This document shows, one piece after another, positions 26,607 through 35,521 of a stretch of DNA of 64,000 nt. The stretch lies in the NCBI GenBank assembly GCA_021463865.1, contig JAJTXY010000009.1, positions 62,001 to 126,000 of the forward strand. The letters run 5' to 3'. The notes under the pieces were generated by a model. It was not told the DNA's origin. It made no database searches and saw only the letters and a program-made list of their open reading frames with translations. The stretch is from Anaerolineae bacterium (GTDB taxonomy: Bacteria > Chloroflexota > Anaerolineae > Aggregatilineales > J027). The position numbers and the translations under genes were made by a program. Numbering within the stretch: position 1 is the stretch's first letter; every line of letters begins with the position of its first letter.

Positions 26607-27944
26607 TCAGTCTGGCTCGCTAGCCAGTTCGACAAGGGTTGATTCCGCTTCAGTTGCAGTTAGGTCAACGGCCCATTCATTTGTAATCAGGCGGGCCGAG
26701 CGGTTGCGCGTGAAGTAGTTAAAGACCCACTGCACAAAAATGACCACCCGATTTTCGAATTCGACCATCTTCATGAGATGGACAAATACCCAGAACAACC
26801 AGCCCATAAATCCCCATAGGCGTATTCTAAAAGGTAAATCCGCTACCGCCGATGACCACCCGATGGTCGCTAAGTTGCCGAAATTGATGTAACGGAAGGG
26901 CTTATCCACTGATGTACCCTGCAAGCGTTTTTGGATGACCTTTGCGGCATAGGCCCCACCCTGAATGGCGACCTGCGCTACCCCCGGCAGCAGTTTGCCA
27001 TCCATTTCCAGATGAGCAAGGTCGCCGACCACAAAAATTTCGGGATGGCCCGGTATAGTTAAATCCGGCTGCACCATCACCCGTCCAAATCGGTCAAGGG
27101 TTGCCCCGGCTTTTTCGGCTAAGAACTTACCCAATGGTGAGGCCAATACTCCTGCCGCCCACAGTACCGTCTCAGCTTCTAAGGTTTCGACCTGATCCCC
27201 ATGTTTCAGTGTGACGCGCCCCGGCTGAATATCAGTGACAAAGGTTTGGGTTCGCACTTCGATATGGTGGTTTTGCAGAGTGTTAAGTGCCTTATTGGAT
27301 AAAGACACAGGATAGCTCGGCAGGACATTTTCGACCCCTTCAACCAACAAGATGCGTGTGTCGGCGGGGTTGATGTTGCGGAAATTGTCTTTCAGGGTTA
27401 GATGGGCAATTTCACTAATTGCGCCTGCCATTTCTACCCCGGTGGGGCCAGCCCCCACAACGACAAAGGTCAGCAACGATTTACACTTCTGCGGATCGGT
27501 TTCCAATTCGGAACGCTCAAAGGCAGAAAGAATGCGGCTACGAATGTTGGTGGCATCTTCAATCGTTTTTAGTCCCGGTGCATGGGCTTCCCACTCGTCG
27601 TTGCCAAAATAATGATGGCGTACCCCGGTGGCGATAATCAGGGAATCGTACCTGACCCGTTTTTCACCCATCACGACTTCACGAGTCTGAGGGTCAATAT
27701 CCGTGACCTCGGCCATCAAGACTTGGACATTTTTGGCCTTCTTCAAAATCCCCCGCAGAGGCGAGGAAATATCGGCAGGTGAAAGTGCGCCGGTAGCGAC
27801 TTGATAGAGGAGTGGCTGGAAGAGGTGGAAATTGCGACGGTCAATCAAGGTAACATGGATGGGTGTTTTTTTAAACTTTTTGGCGGCGCTCAGTCCTCCA
27901 AATCCCCCACCAATAATGACAACGCGATGCTGCTGCATACTCAT
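26607..27944 (-). CDS. ndh: Type II NADH dehydrogenase (NDH-2)
   Basis: 445 residues. The FAD-binding GGGFGG is at 12-17 and a second nucleotide-binding glycine motif is at VVVGAGPTGVEMAG. HLFQPLLYQVATGALSPADI and the C-terminal IQGGAYAAKVI are typical of NDH-2. It oxidises NADH and reduces quinone without pumping protons, attached to the inner face of the membrane, probably through the hydrophobic segment GFMGWLFWVFVHLM near the C-terminus. Divergent from blaI across a 329-base gap that holds BlaI-type operators, so it may share that control. Confidence 0.94.
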   Translation of the reverse strand: MSMQQHRVVIIGGGFGGLSAAKKFKKTPIHVTLIDRRNFHLFQPLLYQVATGALSPADISSPLRGILKKAKNVQVLMAEVTDIDPQTREVVMGEKRVRYDSLIIATGVRHHYFGNDEWEAHAPGLKTIEDATNIRSRILSAFERSELETDPQKCKSLLTFVVVGAGPTGVEMAGAISEIAHLTLKDNFRNINPADTRILLVEGVENVLPSYPVSLSNKALNTLQNHHIEVRTQTFVTDIQPGRVTLKHGDQVETLEAETVLWAAGVLASPLGKFLAEKAGATLDRFGRVMVQPDLTIPGHPEIFVVGDLAHLEMDGKLLPGVAQVAIQGGAYAAKVIQKRLQGTSVDKPFRYINFGNLATIGWSSAVADLPFRIRLWGFMGWLFWVFVHLMKMVEFENRVVIFVQWVFNYFTRNRSARLITNEWAVDLTATEAESTLVELASEPD

Positions 27945-28109
27945 GACAATATCCCCCTTTGGATAGCCATAGATACTCTCTAAGTATAGGTGGACTCAGC
28001 CTTGAAACAAAGGCTCGGCGTTGTATATTGTGACAATTTTCACAACGTAATATTTGAACAAGACATCACCTCTTTGGGCAGAACCTTTAGTATACGATTT
28101 TCTGTCGTA

Positions 28110-28198
28110 TGCGAAAAATTTCGCACACACCTCTTGACAGGCAGTATAATTATAGGTTACGCTGTTGATGCGAAAAAATTCGCGCGAAGAATTTCGCA
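28110..28198. promoter_or_regulatory. Three BlaI-type operators in the ndh-blaI gap
   Basis: A perfect dyad TGCGAAA-AA-TTTCGCA lies at 28110-28125. Two more, slightly degenerate, lie at 28169-28184 and 28183-28198, overlapping by two bases. TTGACA (28134-28139) and TATAAT (28145-28150) lie between them, though not at a standard spacing from each other, so the promoter cannot be assigned exactly. The position in front of blaI fits autorepression. The rest of the 27945-28273 gap shows no gene. Confidence 0.75.
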
Positions 28199-28273
28199 GA
28201 ACGTTTCCAAATCGGGTGGGCAGGATGACTGTACACAAATCACCCTGCCCGCTCCCATTGTGAGGACAACCGC

Positions 28274-28672
28274 ATGGCTGACAATATGTATGACCAGCTT
28301 TCTCGGCGCGAACGCCAAATTATGGACATCATCCTTGAGATCGGGGAGGCCACGGCTGCTGACATACAACAGCGGCTGCCCGATCCTCCGGGTAATTCCA
28401 GTATCCGGGTGATGCTGCGAATCTTGGAAGAAAAGGGACATTTGACGCACCGTGAAGAAGGGGGCCGTTATCTTTATGCACCCACTGTCGAGCCGGAAAA
28501 GGTACGCCGTTTTGCGCTGCGCCATCTTATCAAAACTTTTTTTGGTGGCTCGGTTCCAAATGCGGTGTCAGCACTGCTTTCTACCGAAGACCTCTCCAAA
28601 GATGAATTGGATGCACTGGCCCAATTGATTGAGGCAGCCCGTCAAGAAAACCAAGAAAATGATGAGGCATAA
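28274..28672 (+). CDS. BlaI/MecI-family transcriptional repressor
   Basis: 132 residues. An N-terminal winged helix (LSRRERQIMDIILEIGEATAADIQQRLP, then NSSIRVMLRILEEKGHLTHREEGGRYLYAP) and a short C-terminal dimerisation helix. In this family the repressor dimer binds dyads at its own promoter and is inactivated by proteolysis that starts from a partner M56 metalloprotease. Here the partner starts two bases after the blaI stop. GAGG precedes the ATG. The operators at 28110-28198 are its likely targets. Confidence 0.93.
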   Translation: MADNMYDQLSRRERQIMDIILEIGEATAADIQQRLPDPPGNSSIRVMLRILEEKGHLTHREEGGRYLYAPTVEPEKVRRFALRHLIKTFFGGSVPNAVSALLSTEDLSKDELDALAQLIEAARQENQENDEA

Positions 28673-28674
28673 CC

Positions 28675-31600
28675 ATGAAGCTGAACCCTGAACTCTTGGA
28701 ATTTACGGGTATGATCGCCCTGCGTGTAACGTTTGTCTTGATCGTTGCCGGGATTGTCTCGCTGCTGCTGCGGCGTTCTTCAGCAGCGCTGCGGCATTGG
28801 GTCTGGGTCTTGGCGATGTGCGCGGCCTTGTTGATGCCTGCATTTGTGATGATTGCGCCGCGCTGGAACGTGGAACTGCCAACTAAACCGTCAACGACAG
28901 ACGCCCCTTATCGGGATACCAGTAAGGGCACTTCGGTTAATCCTTTTATGCGTCCAACGGTCAATCCTTTACTTCTGGGTACCAACAATCAAACTGATGC
29001 CGATCCACAGGTGACGACAATCAGCCATTCGTCTGGTGCAACCATAACGCCGACGCTTGCAGCCCAACCAAATACCGATCAGCGGCCTGATACACGCATC
29101 ACATGGCCGAACTTTGCAACGCTGCTGCTGACAGTATGGGCAATCGGGGCTTTCGGTATTCTGTGGATGGGGATTCGCCACTATGGAAAATTTCGACGGG
29201 TAACGACCCATACCTATGCGCTAGAAGTGCCACAAGACATTACCGAACTCGCCGCCGAAATTCGCCAGACTTTGGCTATCCGTCGGTCTGTCCGGTTAAT
29301 GATGACACCAACCATTCGCATCCCTATGACAATTGGGGTGGCGCGTCCAATTATTTTGCTGCCTGCTGAAGCGACGGCTTGGGATGCAGAACGACGACGT
29401 GTGGTGCTGCTGCATGAAAGCATCCATATCGCGCGGTGGGATGCACTTTTGGGTTGGCTGTCGCTGTTTGTGGTGGCGCTGCATTGGTTTAATCCATTGG
29501 CATGGATGGCTACCCGCCGTCTGGCAATTGAAAGCGAAAACGCCTGCGATGATCGCGTCCTGCAATTAGGGACGACAGGGCCAGATTATGCCGCGCATCT
29601 GGTGGCAATCGCTCAAAATTTCTTGGGTAGTCTGCGCCACAAAACACTGGTTACCCCCGGCCTAGCGCAAATGACGCAAATTGGTAATCTTCCCAGCCGC
29701 GTCCATGCCATTTTGGACAAGCAGCGACGACGCAGTGCTTCACGCTGGCAAAAAGCGATGGGGCTACTGCTGGTACTGAGCTTGCTTACGCCAGTCGCTA
29801 CGATTGCCGGGGGGCAAAATACACCGATAGCCCAACCCAACCGTGCCTATGCGGATGATGCTATTACTTTAACCGTCGGCCTACCGGAAGACTTTCTGAA
29901 TTCCTTCAACCGCGCGGGGTTAAGTCTCGACGAATTCGAAGAGGCACATCCGGGAGTGAAGGTCGTACTGCGTCGGGATGATTCCGGGTGGCTCGAAAAC
30001 CCAGCCCCCTCTGACCCAGAAGCGTATCTGAACGACATGGCCGATTTTGCAGATACCGCCGATGTAGTGTTTATCTGGACAAATGAATATCTAAACCCAA
30101 TTGCGACACGGGCCGGTATGTTTCTTGATCTTGCCCCTGCGATCGCTGTTGATCCGGATAACTATAGTGGTCGCTATTTCCCGGCGGCATGGTCATCCTA
30201 TCAGTGGGATGGCGGGATGTGGGCATTGCCAACGATGCTTGACCCCGTGTTCGTCAGCTACAATCGCCCCGCCTTTGACGCAGCGGGATTAACGTATCCT
30301 GACGATAATTGGACGATGGATCAATATGTGGCGGCGGCCCGTACCTTGACAACGACCAGTGACAATGGCGTTACTACGCCCGGTTTGTCTGGCGATCCGA
30401 CATTTTTGTTTCAGGCACTATTGGGCCGGCCTTTGGACAATATGCTGTCCCTCGGCGATTCCACCAGTTTTGCGTGGGATAATGATCTTTTGGTGCTGGC
30501 CGAAACATGGGTGGCCTTAGCAATGGAAGGCGCGGCAAGTATAGTCCCAAGTTACGAGGCATATAGCCCCCTGCAAATTGGCGGCTCATGGGCGCTACAG
30601 GGGGATTACCAAAATACCAATGATGATGGAGATTGGTCAGCGGCTTTACTACCCGGTGGAGTAGGCGGTCTTGTCAATGTTCCCGGCTTCGCGGTCAGTG
30701 CTGGCACCGCTGCACCCGAATTGGCCTATGAATTAGCCAAGCATCTCAGCCTGATTAACACCTATCTCGACAACACCCCTATCGCAGCGATGTCGGCAGT
30801 CTTGGATGAAGGGGGCAATCCATCTTTCTATTTTGGCAAACCTGAAGCACAAAAGGCTGCGGATTTGATGGCTGCGGAGAACGCAATGCCACTCGCCAAT
30901 CGCACTATGAGTGGATTTTTGGTACAAGCGCTCTATACCAGTACCCAAAATGGGGGCGATCTCGTCACCGCACTAGGCGAGATGAGCAACCGAGCGACAG
31001 AAGCCCTCGTCTTGGCTGAAAATCTGCGGCCCAATCTTGTCGTCTCCATTCCCCCAGAAGCACCGCCCGTCGAAGTCCCGCCCGGCCAAGTTGCCCTACA
31101 ATTTCATCTACTCAATAACGCCGACAGCATCCGAAATATGGAGCAGTGGGAGCGTGCTGCCGCAGAATTTGCCGAGACCGAGCCGGATGTATTCAGTGTA
31201 GATTTACTGACGGGTTATAACATCCAAGAGGGGCAGCAGGTAGATTGTTATGTCTCGGATGCAGCACTTTTTGACCTTCCACCCCTTGATCTTGGGCCTT
31301 TGATGGCGGCTGATCCAGCTTTTGATGCTGACAACTTTGCACCGGGGATATGGGATTTCACACGTTTTAACGGCCAAACCGCCGCCTATCCACTAGCCAT
31401 TCAGCCAGAATTGACGTGGGTGGATACCTTCCTAATGCAGCAGGCCGGGGTCAATTTGCCGACAAGTGATTGGGACATCACCACTTTTGAAGAAGCCATT
31501 CGGACTGTCAAAGATCAAGGGTTAGCTGATTTTGGTATGACGACGAGCTTTAACCAACGGCTGTACTTGATGATGTTAATCGCCGCACATGGAGGTCTAC

Positions 31601-32376
31601 CAATTGACTATCGCACGACCCCGGCCACGATTGACCTGACCAGCCCACAAAATCTTGATGCCATGCAGCATGTGTTAGATTTGGTCAAACAGGGATACAT
31701 TGCGGATGACATCAGTGGTGTTCCCACATCGGGGGATGCCCCCATCCGAGTGCAGAACCCCTATGGCCTAGACTATCTACTGCTTGAACCCGTCACTGAC
31801 GCAGAAGGCGTACCGTATCGCCCCATGCTTTACCCCACAGGTCAAGATTTCACGCCGATAGCTTATCGTGTTACGTCGGGCTATGTTTCGACCAATGCCC
31901 AAAACGCTGAGGCGTGTTATCGCTGGCTGCGTTTTGTAGCGCAACAGCCGGGTCTGGTCATTGGTGTACCTGCCCAAAAGTCGGTACTCGATAGCCCTGC
32001 TACCGAAGCGTTTTATGAGTCTACGGTTGCCCAAACGTGGCGCGATTTCTACACCCGCCTCGAATCGCCAAATACTCTTATCATACCCGTGTACTGGGCC
32101 AGCAATGCCCAAGTTGAAACGGCGGCGGGGGTTTGGGTTAATGAAGCCTTTACCAGCTATCTCAATGAGAATACCGATCTGGTAGTGGTCATGACCCAAG
32201 CCCAAGAACGCATTGACACCTATACCGCGTGTTTGGCAGGTCTACCGGAATTGGCCGAAACTGGCACTGAGGAGGATTGGCAAGCCTACTTTGACGCCAC
32301 GCTCGATTGTGCAGTAGGGGCTGACCCGGACATCATGAGTAAAGAGCCGTTCAGCTATATGTATACTTCAAATTAG
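28675..32376 (+). CDS. BlaR1-like M56 metalloprotease fused to two tandem extracellular solute-binding domains
   Basis: 1233 residues in one frame. Residues 1 to ~380 follow BlaR1/MecR1: membrane segments at ~11-32, ~41-60, ~147-170, ~255-280 and ~359-380, and the M56 zinc site HESIH (His247, Glu248, His251) with the distal ESENACDD (Glu288). Instead of a penicillin-binding sensor, the outside part has two domains like family 1 ABC sugar-binding proteins: the first (~397-785) has FEEAHPGVKVVLRRDD, LDLAPAI, WDGGMWALPTM and the second (~804-1233) has WERAAAEFAETEPDV, LGPLMAADPAF and FNGQTAAYPLAIQPEL. Inference: binding of an external solute activates the cytoplasm-facing protease, which leads to BlaI cleavage and derepression. 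A natural fusion of sensor protease and binding protein is not one I know. A strong terminator follows. Confidence 0.9.
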   Translation: MKLNPELLEFTGMIALRVTFVLIVAGIVSLLLRRSSAALRHWVWVLAMCAALLMPAFVMIAPRWNVELPTKPSTTDAPYRDTSKGTSVNPFMRPTVNPLLLGTNNQTDADPQVTTISHSSGATITPTLAAQPNTDQRPDTRITWPNFATLLLTVWAIGAFGILWMGIRHYGKFRRVTTHTYALEVPQDITELAAEIRQTLAIRRSVRLMMTPTIRIPMTIGVARPIILLPAEATAWDAERRRVVLLHESIHIARWDALLGWLSLFVVALHWFNPLAWMATRRLAIESENACDDRVLQLGTTGPDYAAHLVAIAQNFLGSLRHKTLVTPGLAQMTQIGNLPSRVHAILDKQRRRSASRWQKAMGLLLVLSLLTPVATIAGGQNTPIAQPNRAYADDAITLTVGLPEDFLNSFNRAGLSLDEFEEAHPGVKVVLRRDDSGWLENPAPSDPEAYLNDMADFADTADVVFIWTNEYLNPIATRAGMFLDLAPAIAVDPDNYSGRYFPAAWSSYQWDGGMWALPTMLDPVFVSYNRPAFDAAGLTYPDDNWTMDQYVAAARTLTTTSDNGVTTPGLSGDPTFLFQALLGRPLDNMLSLGDSTSFAWDNDLLVLAETWVALAMEGAASIVPSYEAYSPLQIGGSWALQGDYQNTNDDGDWSAALLPGGVGGLVNVPGFAVSAGTAAPELAYELAKHLSLINTYLDNTPIAAMSAVLDEGGNPSFYFGKPEAQKAADLMAAENAMPLANRTMSGFLVQALYTSTQNGGDLVTALGEMSNRATEALVLAENLRPNLVVSIPPEAPPVEVPPGQVALQFHLLNNADSIRNMEQWERAAAEFAETEPDVFSVDLLTGYNIQEGQQVDCYVSDAALFDLPPLDLGPLMAADPAFDADNFAPGIWDFTRFNGQTAAYPLAIQPELTWVDTFLMQQAGVNLPTSDWDITTFEEAIRTVKDQGLADFGMTTSFNQRLYLMMLIAAHGGLPIDYRTTPATIDLTSPQNLDAMQHVLDLVKQGYIADDISGVPTSGDAPIRVQNPYGLDYLLLEPVTDAEGVPYRPMLYPTGQDFTPIAYRVTSGYVSTNAQNAEACYRWLRFVAQQPGLVIGVPAQKSVLDSPATEAFYESTVAQTWRDFYTRLESPNTLIIPVYWASNAQVETAAGVWVNEAFTSYLNENTDLVVVMTQAQERIDTYTACLAGLPELAETGTEEDWQAYFDATLDCAVGADPDIMSKEPFSYMYTSN

Positions 32377-32384
32377 GAACACCA

Positions 32385-32430
32385 CCCCCAGCGACTCGCC
32401 CATCAAGTCAAGTCGCTGGGGGTAGTTTTT
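32385..32430 (+). terminator. Rho-independent terminator after the blaI-protease unit
   Basis: CCCCCAGCGACT (32385-32396) pairs perfectly with AGTCGCTGGGGG (32411-32422), followed by TAGTTTTT. Confidence 0.9.
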
Positions 32431-32451
32431 GGGAAGGGAGGGTCGTACCCC

Positions 32452-32787
32452 ATGAACCGATCTAAAAGCCAATTATTTGAGCGCTTTACACCCGTCCTAT
32501 TTTTAAGTGTCGCGGTACTGGCGTGGGCCTTGATTCAACATGCGATGGCTGCACAGCTAGACGACGCTAATCAACCTTCAACACCGCTGGTAGTCGTGCC
32601 GGATTCGGCCCATATGAGTAGTGAGGCGGTATTAGAGTGGGCGGCACAGATACAGCGACAGGGGTATCAAGTCACAATCAACCTGCAATCTTTTGGGGCA
32701 ACTGTCTGGCTACGGCATCCCAACAGTCTACAGTGGGAGATGATGTTCTTCCCAATGCCAACCGCGTCATCGCCCACCCATGATTAA
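32452..32787 (+). CDS. Small membrane-anchored or secreted protein, unknown
   Basis: 111 residues. One hydrophobic segment near the N-terminus (FTPVLFLSVAVLAWALIQHAMAA, ~13-35) ending in an AMA-like signal-peptidase site, then ~75 residues with no recognised family. The ATG at 32452 has GGGAGG eight bases upstream. It lies just after the terminator of the protease gene, and the sequence between shows no separate strong promoter, so its expression is unclear. It is convergent with the MFS gene. Confidence 0.6.
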   Translation: MNRSKSQLFERFTPVLFLSVAVLAWALIQHAMAAQLDDANQPSTPLVVVPDSAHMSSEAVLEWAAQIQRQGYQVTINLQSFGATVWLRHPNSLQWEMMFFPMPTASSPTHD

Positions 32788-32813
32788 GGTATATCTTGGT
32801 TAGGTCTGGGTGT

Positions 32814-34013
32814 TTATGCGGCGGGTCGGTCTTTGAGTTGAGTAACAATAATACCGCCTGCAATCAATAAACCCGTCGCCAGTAGAAGACTTGGCGTAAA
32901 TGAACCACTATCGGTTTTTAGAGCATCCATAATATAGACAAAAATCACTGACCCCTGACCAAAAAGTTGAATCAGCCCGTTGGATGTGCCTTCGGGTGTG
33001 GGGTGGGTAATTTCAGCGGCGTACTGCATTCCGATAGGGCTGGTGCTGACCAAAAAGAAACCCAATCCAAAACCCGATGCCAGAAGCAAAAGGGATGAAG
33101 TAGCAAAGGTTATCCCGACAAGGCCGGGGATCGCCAGTAAAATGCCCATGAGCAGATAGGGCTGGCGTTTATGCTGCTTATCCGAGAAGGGGGGAATAAT
33201 CACCGCCCCCAGCACCCCGCCGACCAACATCACGGCCCCTAACGTGCCTGCATCGGTGGGCGTAAAGCCGCGTGGCCGGACAATATTTTCGACCCATGTG
33301 GTAATCCCATTAAAAATGCCCAAACCCACAAAGGATACCAGTAGATAGAGCCAAAATGACCGTACTTTGAGGGCGTGTTTTAGGCCATCCAGCATCAAGG
33401 CACGCGCTTCCATACCGGGAGGACAAGGTGGTGTTGGGGGATGCTCACGGGCCAAGCCTAAAAACAGAACCGATGTAAAGGCCGCAATCCCGCCATACCA
33501 TAATTGCACTGAGGGGATGGAAATTTCTTCAATCAAAATCGGAGTAAGCACCAAACCCAATGCCGTTCCAACCAGATTGGCAAGTGTCACCAAACCAACT
33601 GCCGTCGCGCGTTCCCCGATGGCAAACCAATTGGCGGGTACTTTTGTCCACGCATTCAGCAAAAAGGGTTGGGTGATGGCAATGCCAATCGAACTGACAA
33701 GCACTATCGGATAATTCGTGCCAACCAACCCGCGCACCACCCCAAAGACACCCATTAAAATGACGCCGATGCCCACCGCTACACGGAATCCATAGGTGTC
33801 AATGACCCAAGAAACGGGAAGGGAAAGTGGGATAAAGGCCAGCATAAACACCATCGCCAGCAGGCCGATTTCTAGATCACTGACATCATAATATTTGGCG
33901 GCGGGGCCAGTAATCGGGGCATAACTAATCCACAACATTTGAATGGTTAGGTTGACCAGCATAAACACCGCCAGCACGACCCAGCGATAGCGATATACGG
34001 TGTAGTTCGTCAT
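32814..34013 (-). CDS. Major facilitator superfamily transporter
   Basis: 399 residues with about 12 membrane segments. The cytoplasmic loop after the second segment (WVIDTYGFRVAVG) matches the MFS A-motif position. NLTIQMLWISYAPITGPAAKYY at the start recalls the FLVCR-like MFS subgroup, but the substrate cannot be named. The start overlaps the tetR stop by four bases (ATGA), so the pair is translationally coupled and probably regulated together. Confidence 0.88.
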   Translation of the reverse strand: MTNYTVYRYRWVVLAVFMLVNLTIQMLWISYAPITGPAAKYYDVSDLEIGLLAMVFMLAFIPLSLPVSWVIDTYGFRVAVGIGVILMGVFGVVRGLVGTNYPIVLVSSIGIAITQPFLLNAWTKVPANWFAIGERATAVGLVTLANLVGTALGLVLTPILIEEISIPSVQLWYGGIAAFTSVLFLGLAREHPPTPPCPPGMEARALMLDGLKHALKVRSFWLYLLVSFVGLGIFNGITTWVENIVRPRGFTPTDAGTLGAVMLVGGVLGAVIIPPFSDKQHKRQPYLLMGILLAIPGLVGITFATSSLLLLASGFGLGFFLVSTSPIGMQYAAEITHPTPEGTSNGLIQLFGQGSVIFVYIMDALKTDSGSFTPSLLLATGLLIAGGIIVTQLKDRPAA

Positions 34014-34627
34014 GGATGGCTGTCTCCGTCATGGGATATAAGTAATTGATTGAGTTGGGCAAGAAGCATTTCACGGGTGGAATAGCGTGTTAGGACAGCG
34101 CCGGGTAGCTGATTGCCAAGCAAGAGATGAATTAGGCCATGAATTCCCGACCAAATGCCAATGACCAGCAACTCGGTGTCACCTTGCGGCAGGAGTTGAT
34201 AGGCTTGGCAAGCGGTTACAACTTTGACCATCAACGTGAAATTCTTTTTGGCCTGTTCCAAATAATCGGGGTAATCGTGTTCGTGTTCGACCACCCCCGA
34301 AAATGTGACTTTAAAATGATCAGGAGAATACAGGGCAAATTGCACATAGGCCCACGCGGTTTCGATCAGTTGGGTGCGCGGGTCATCAGCATTAGCTTGG
34401 GCGGCAGCACTGACCTGCTCATAGAGCCTTTTGTAGCCCTCGGCAGCGATGGCGGCAACCAGCGCCTGCTTATCAGCAAAATGGGCATAGGGCGCGGCGT
34501 GGCTTACCCCAACATATTTGGCAACTTTACGCAGGCTAAGAGATTGAATCCCCTCCTGTGAGAGAATCGTCAATCCGGCTTGGATAAGCGCATTTTTGAG
34601 GTCACCGTGATGGTAGTTATCGGTCAT
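34010..34627 (-). CDS. TetR-family repressor (of the divergent MFS/aldolase region)
   Basis: 205 residues. N-terminal helix-turn-helix: GIQSLSLRKVAKYVGVSHAAPYAHFADKQ... with the C-terminal TetR_C-like region (FALYSPDHFKVTFSGVV). It is divergent from the aldolase gene; the 76-88 base gap holds two operators and overlapping promoters. Likely represses both itself/MFS and the aldolase cluster. The ligand is unknown. Confidence 0.9.
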   Translation of the reverse strand: MTDNYHHGDLKNALIQAGLTILSQEGIQSLSLRKVAKYVGVSHAAPYAHFADKQALVAAIAAEGYKRLYEQVSAAAQANADDPRTQLIETAWAYVQFALYSPDHFKVTFSGVVEHEHDYPDYLEQAKKNFTLMVKVVTACQAYQLLPQGDTELLVIGIWSGIHGLIHLLLGNQLPGAVLTRYSTREMLLAQLNQLLISHDGDSHP

Positions 34628-34634
34628 GGATTCT

Positions 34635-34697
34635 ATCTTATCGTAGAATCTTGACGGTGTAAAGTTTGCGCGATACCATTATCTTTACAGTGTAAAG
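34635..34697. promoter_or_regulatory. Overlapping divergent promoters and two TetR operators
   Basis: Dyads CTTGACGGTGTAAAG (34650-34664, imperfect) and CTTTACAGTGTAAAG (34683-34697, perfect around the central G). Plus-strand promoter: TTGACG (34651-34656), 17 bases, TACCAT (34674-34679). Minus-strand promoter: TTTACA (34658-34663), 17 bases, TAAGAT (34635-34640). Binding at both dyads would block both promoters. Confidence 0.75.
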
Positions 34698-34715
34698 TTA
34701 TTCTTGGAACCACCT

Positions 34716-35411
34716 ATGAGCGAATATGATACGATTCGTCAGCAAGTTTTGGACTACAGCCAACGTTTAGCCCATGAAGGCTTTCTTAAAGGGACAGGTG
34801 GCAACGTCTCCATTCGCCTGCCCCATCAAGACATCCTAGCGATTACCCCCTCCAATCAAGATTATTTCGCCATCACCCCCAATGACGTTTGTGTGTATCG
34901 CTTCGACCAGAGCAAGGTCGAAGGCGATCTGAAGCCGTCTATCGAGATGGGTTTTCATATTGCGGTGTATCAAGCACGGCCCGATGTCGGCTGTGTGATG
35001 CACACCCATCAAGATTTTGCCAGCGCGATTGCCCTTATTGGCAAACCCATCCCGGCTCTGTTTGATGAGCAGGTGCGCTTTTTGGGCCGCTCAGTGGAAA
35101 TCATCCCTTACGCCCCATCCGGTACAGGCTTTCTTGTCAAGCAGGTACGCAAAGCCGTCAAAAATCACCACAACGCCTATATTTTGAAAAATCATGGGGT
35201 GCTGTGTCTTGGGTCAGACCCGGAACGTGCTTTTCATAATGTCCTGCTGCTCGAAAAAGCCGCCTTGAGTTATCTACTGGCCCTCTATACCGAAGAAAAA
35301 ATTAGCAAGATTCCGCTGGTGATTCGAGAAATCGCCTTTGGCAAGCTGCGGAGTGAGCAGAAGAAGATTGAAGAGCGTTTAGCGGCGCTGGGAGAAAGCG
35401 AAAAAGAATAA
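34716..35411 (+). CDS. Class II aldolase, L-fuculose-phosphate aldolase type
   Basis: About 231 residues from the ATG at 34716 (a TTG four codons upstream is less likely). The fold signatures are GFLKGTGGNVSIRL near the N-terminus, the catalytic Glu in PSIEMGFH, the zinc ligands in MHTHQDFASAIA and the third His in LKNHGVLCLG. These enzymes split ketose 1-phosphates into DHAP and an aldehyde. Related proteins also act on 5-deoxyribulose 1-phosphate or methylthioribulose 1-phosphate, so the substrate is open. First gene of the plus-strand catabolic set, directly behind the TetR-controlled promoter; the ribosome site is weak. Confidence 0.88.
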   Translation: MSEYDTIRQQVLDYSQRLAHEGFLKGTGGNVSIRLPHQDILAITPSNQDYFAITPNDVCVYRFDQSKVEGDLKPSIEMGFHIAVYQARPDVGCVMHTHQDFASAIALIGKPIPALFDEQVRFLGRSVEIIPYAPSGTGFLVKQVRKAVKNHHNAYILKNHGVLCLGSDPERAFHNVLLLEKAALSYLLALYTEEKISKIPLVIREIAFGKLRSEQKKIEERLAALGESEKE

Positions 35412-35416
35412 ATATA

Positions 35417-35453
35417 ACCTCACTCCCTCTCCAAACGCTTTTAGAGAGGAGAG
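35417..35453. repeat. GC-rich hairpin repeat, copy 2
   Basis: CCTCACTCCCTCTCC-aaacgctttta-GAGAGGAGAG between the aldolase and aminotransferase genes; the sequence TCCAAA-GCTTTTAGAGAGG is shared with copy 3. Confidence 0.65.
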
Positions 35454-35521
35454 CAGATGGTGTATGGAACACAATTCGGGTGAGGGCAACCGATACGAGA
35501 CCTAGTTGAAGGAGGTGTGTA

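Noticed and set aside
27990-28412. A 140-codon plus-strand open frame covering the ndh-blaI gap
   Set aside because: It runs through the operators and into blaI in another frame, with no similarity to any family.
28675-32376. Two genes, a protease and a separate binding protein, joined by mistake
   Set aside because: The frame is continuous with no stop or internal start with a ribosome site at the junction (~29810-29870), so a true fusion is favoured, although read-level proof is not available here.
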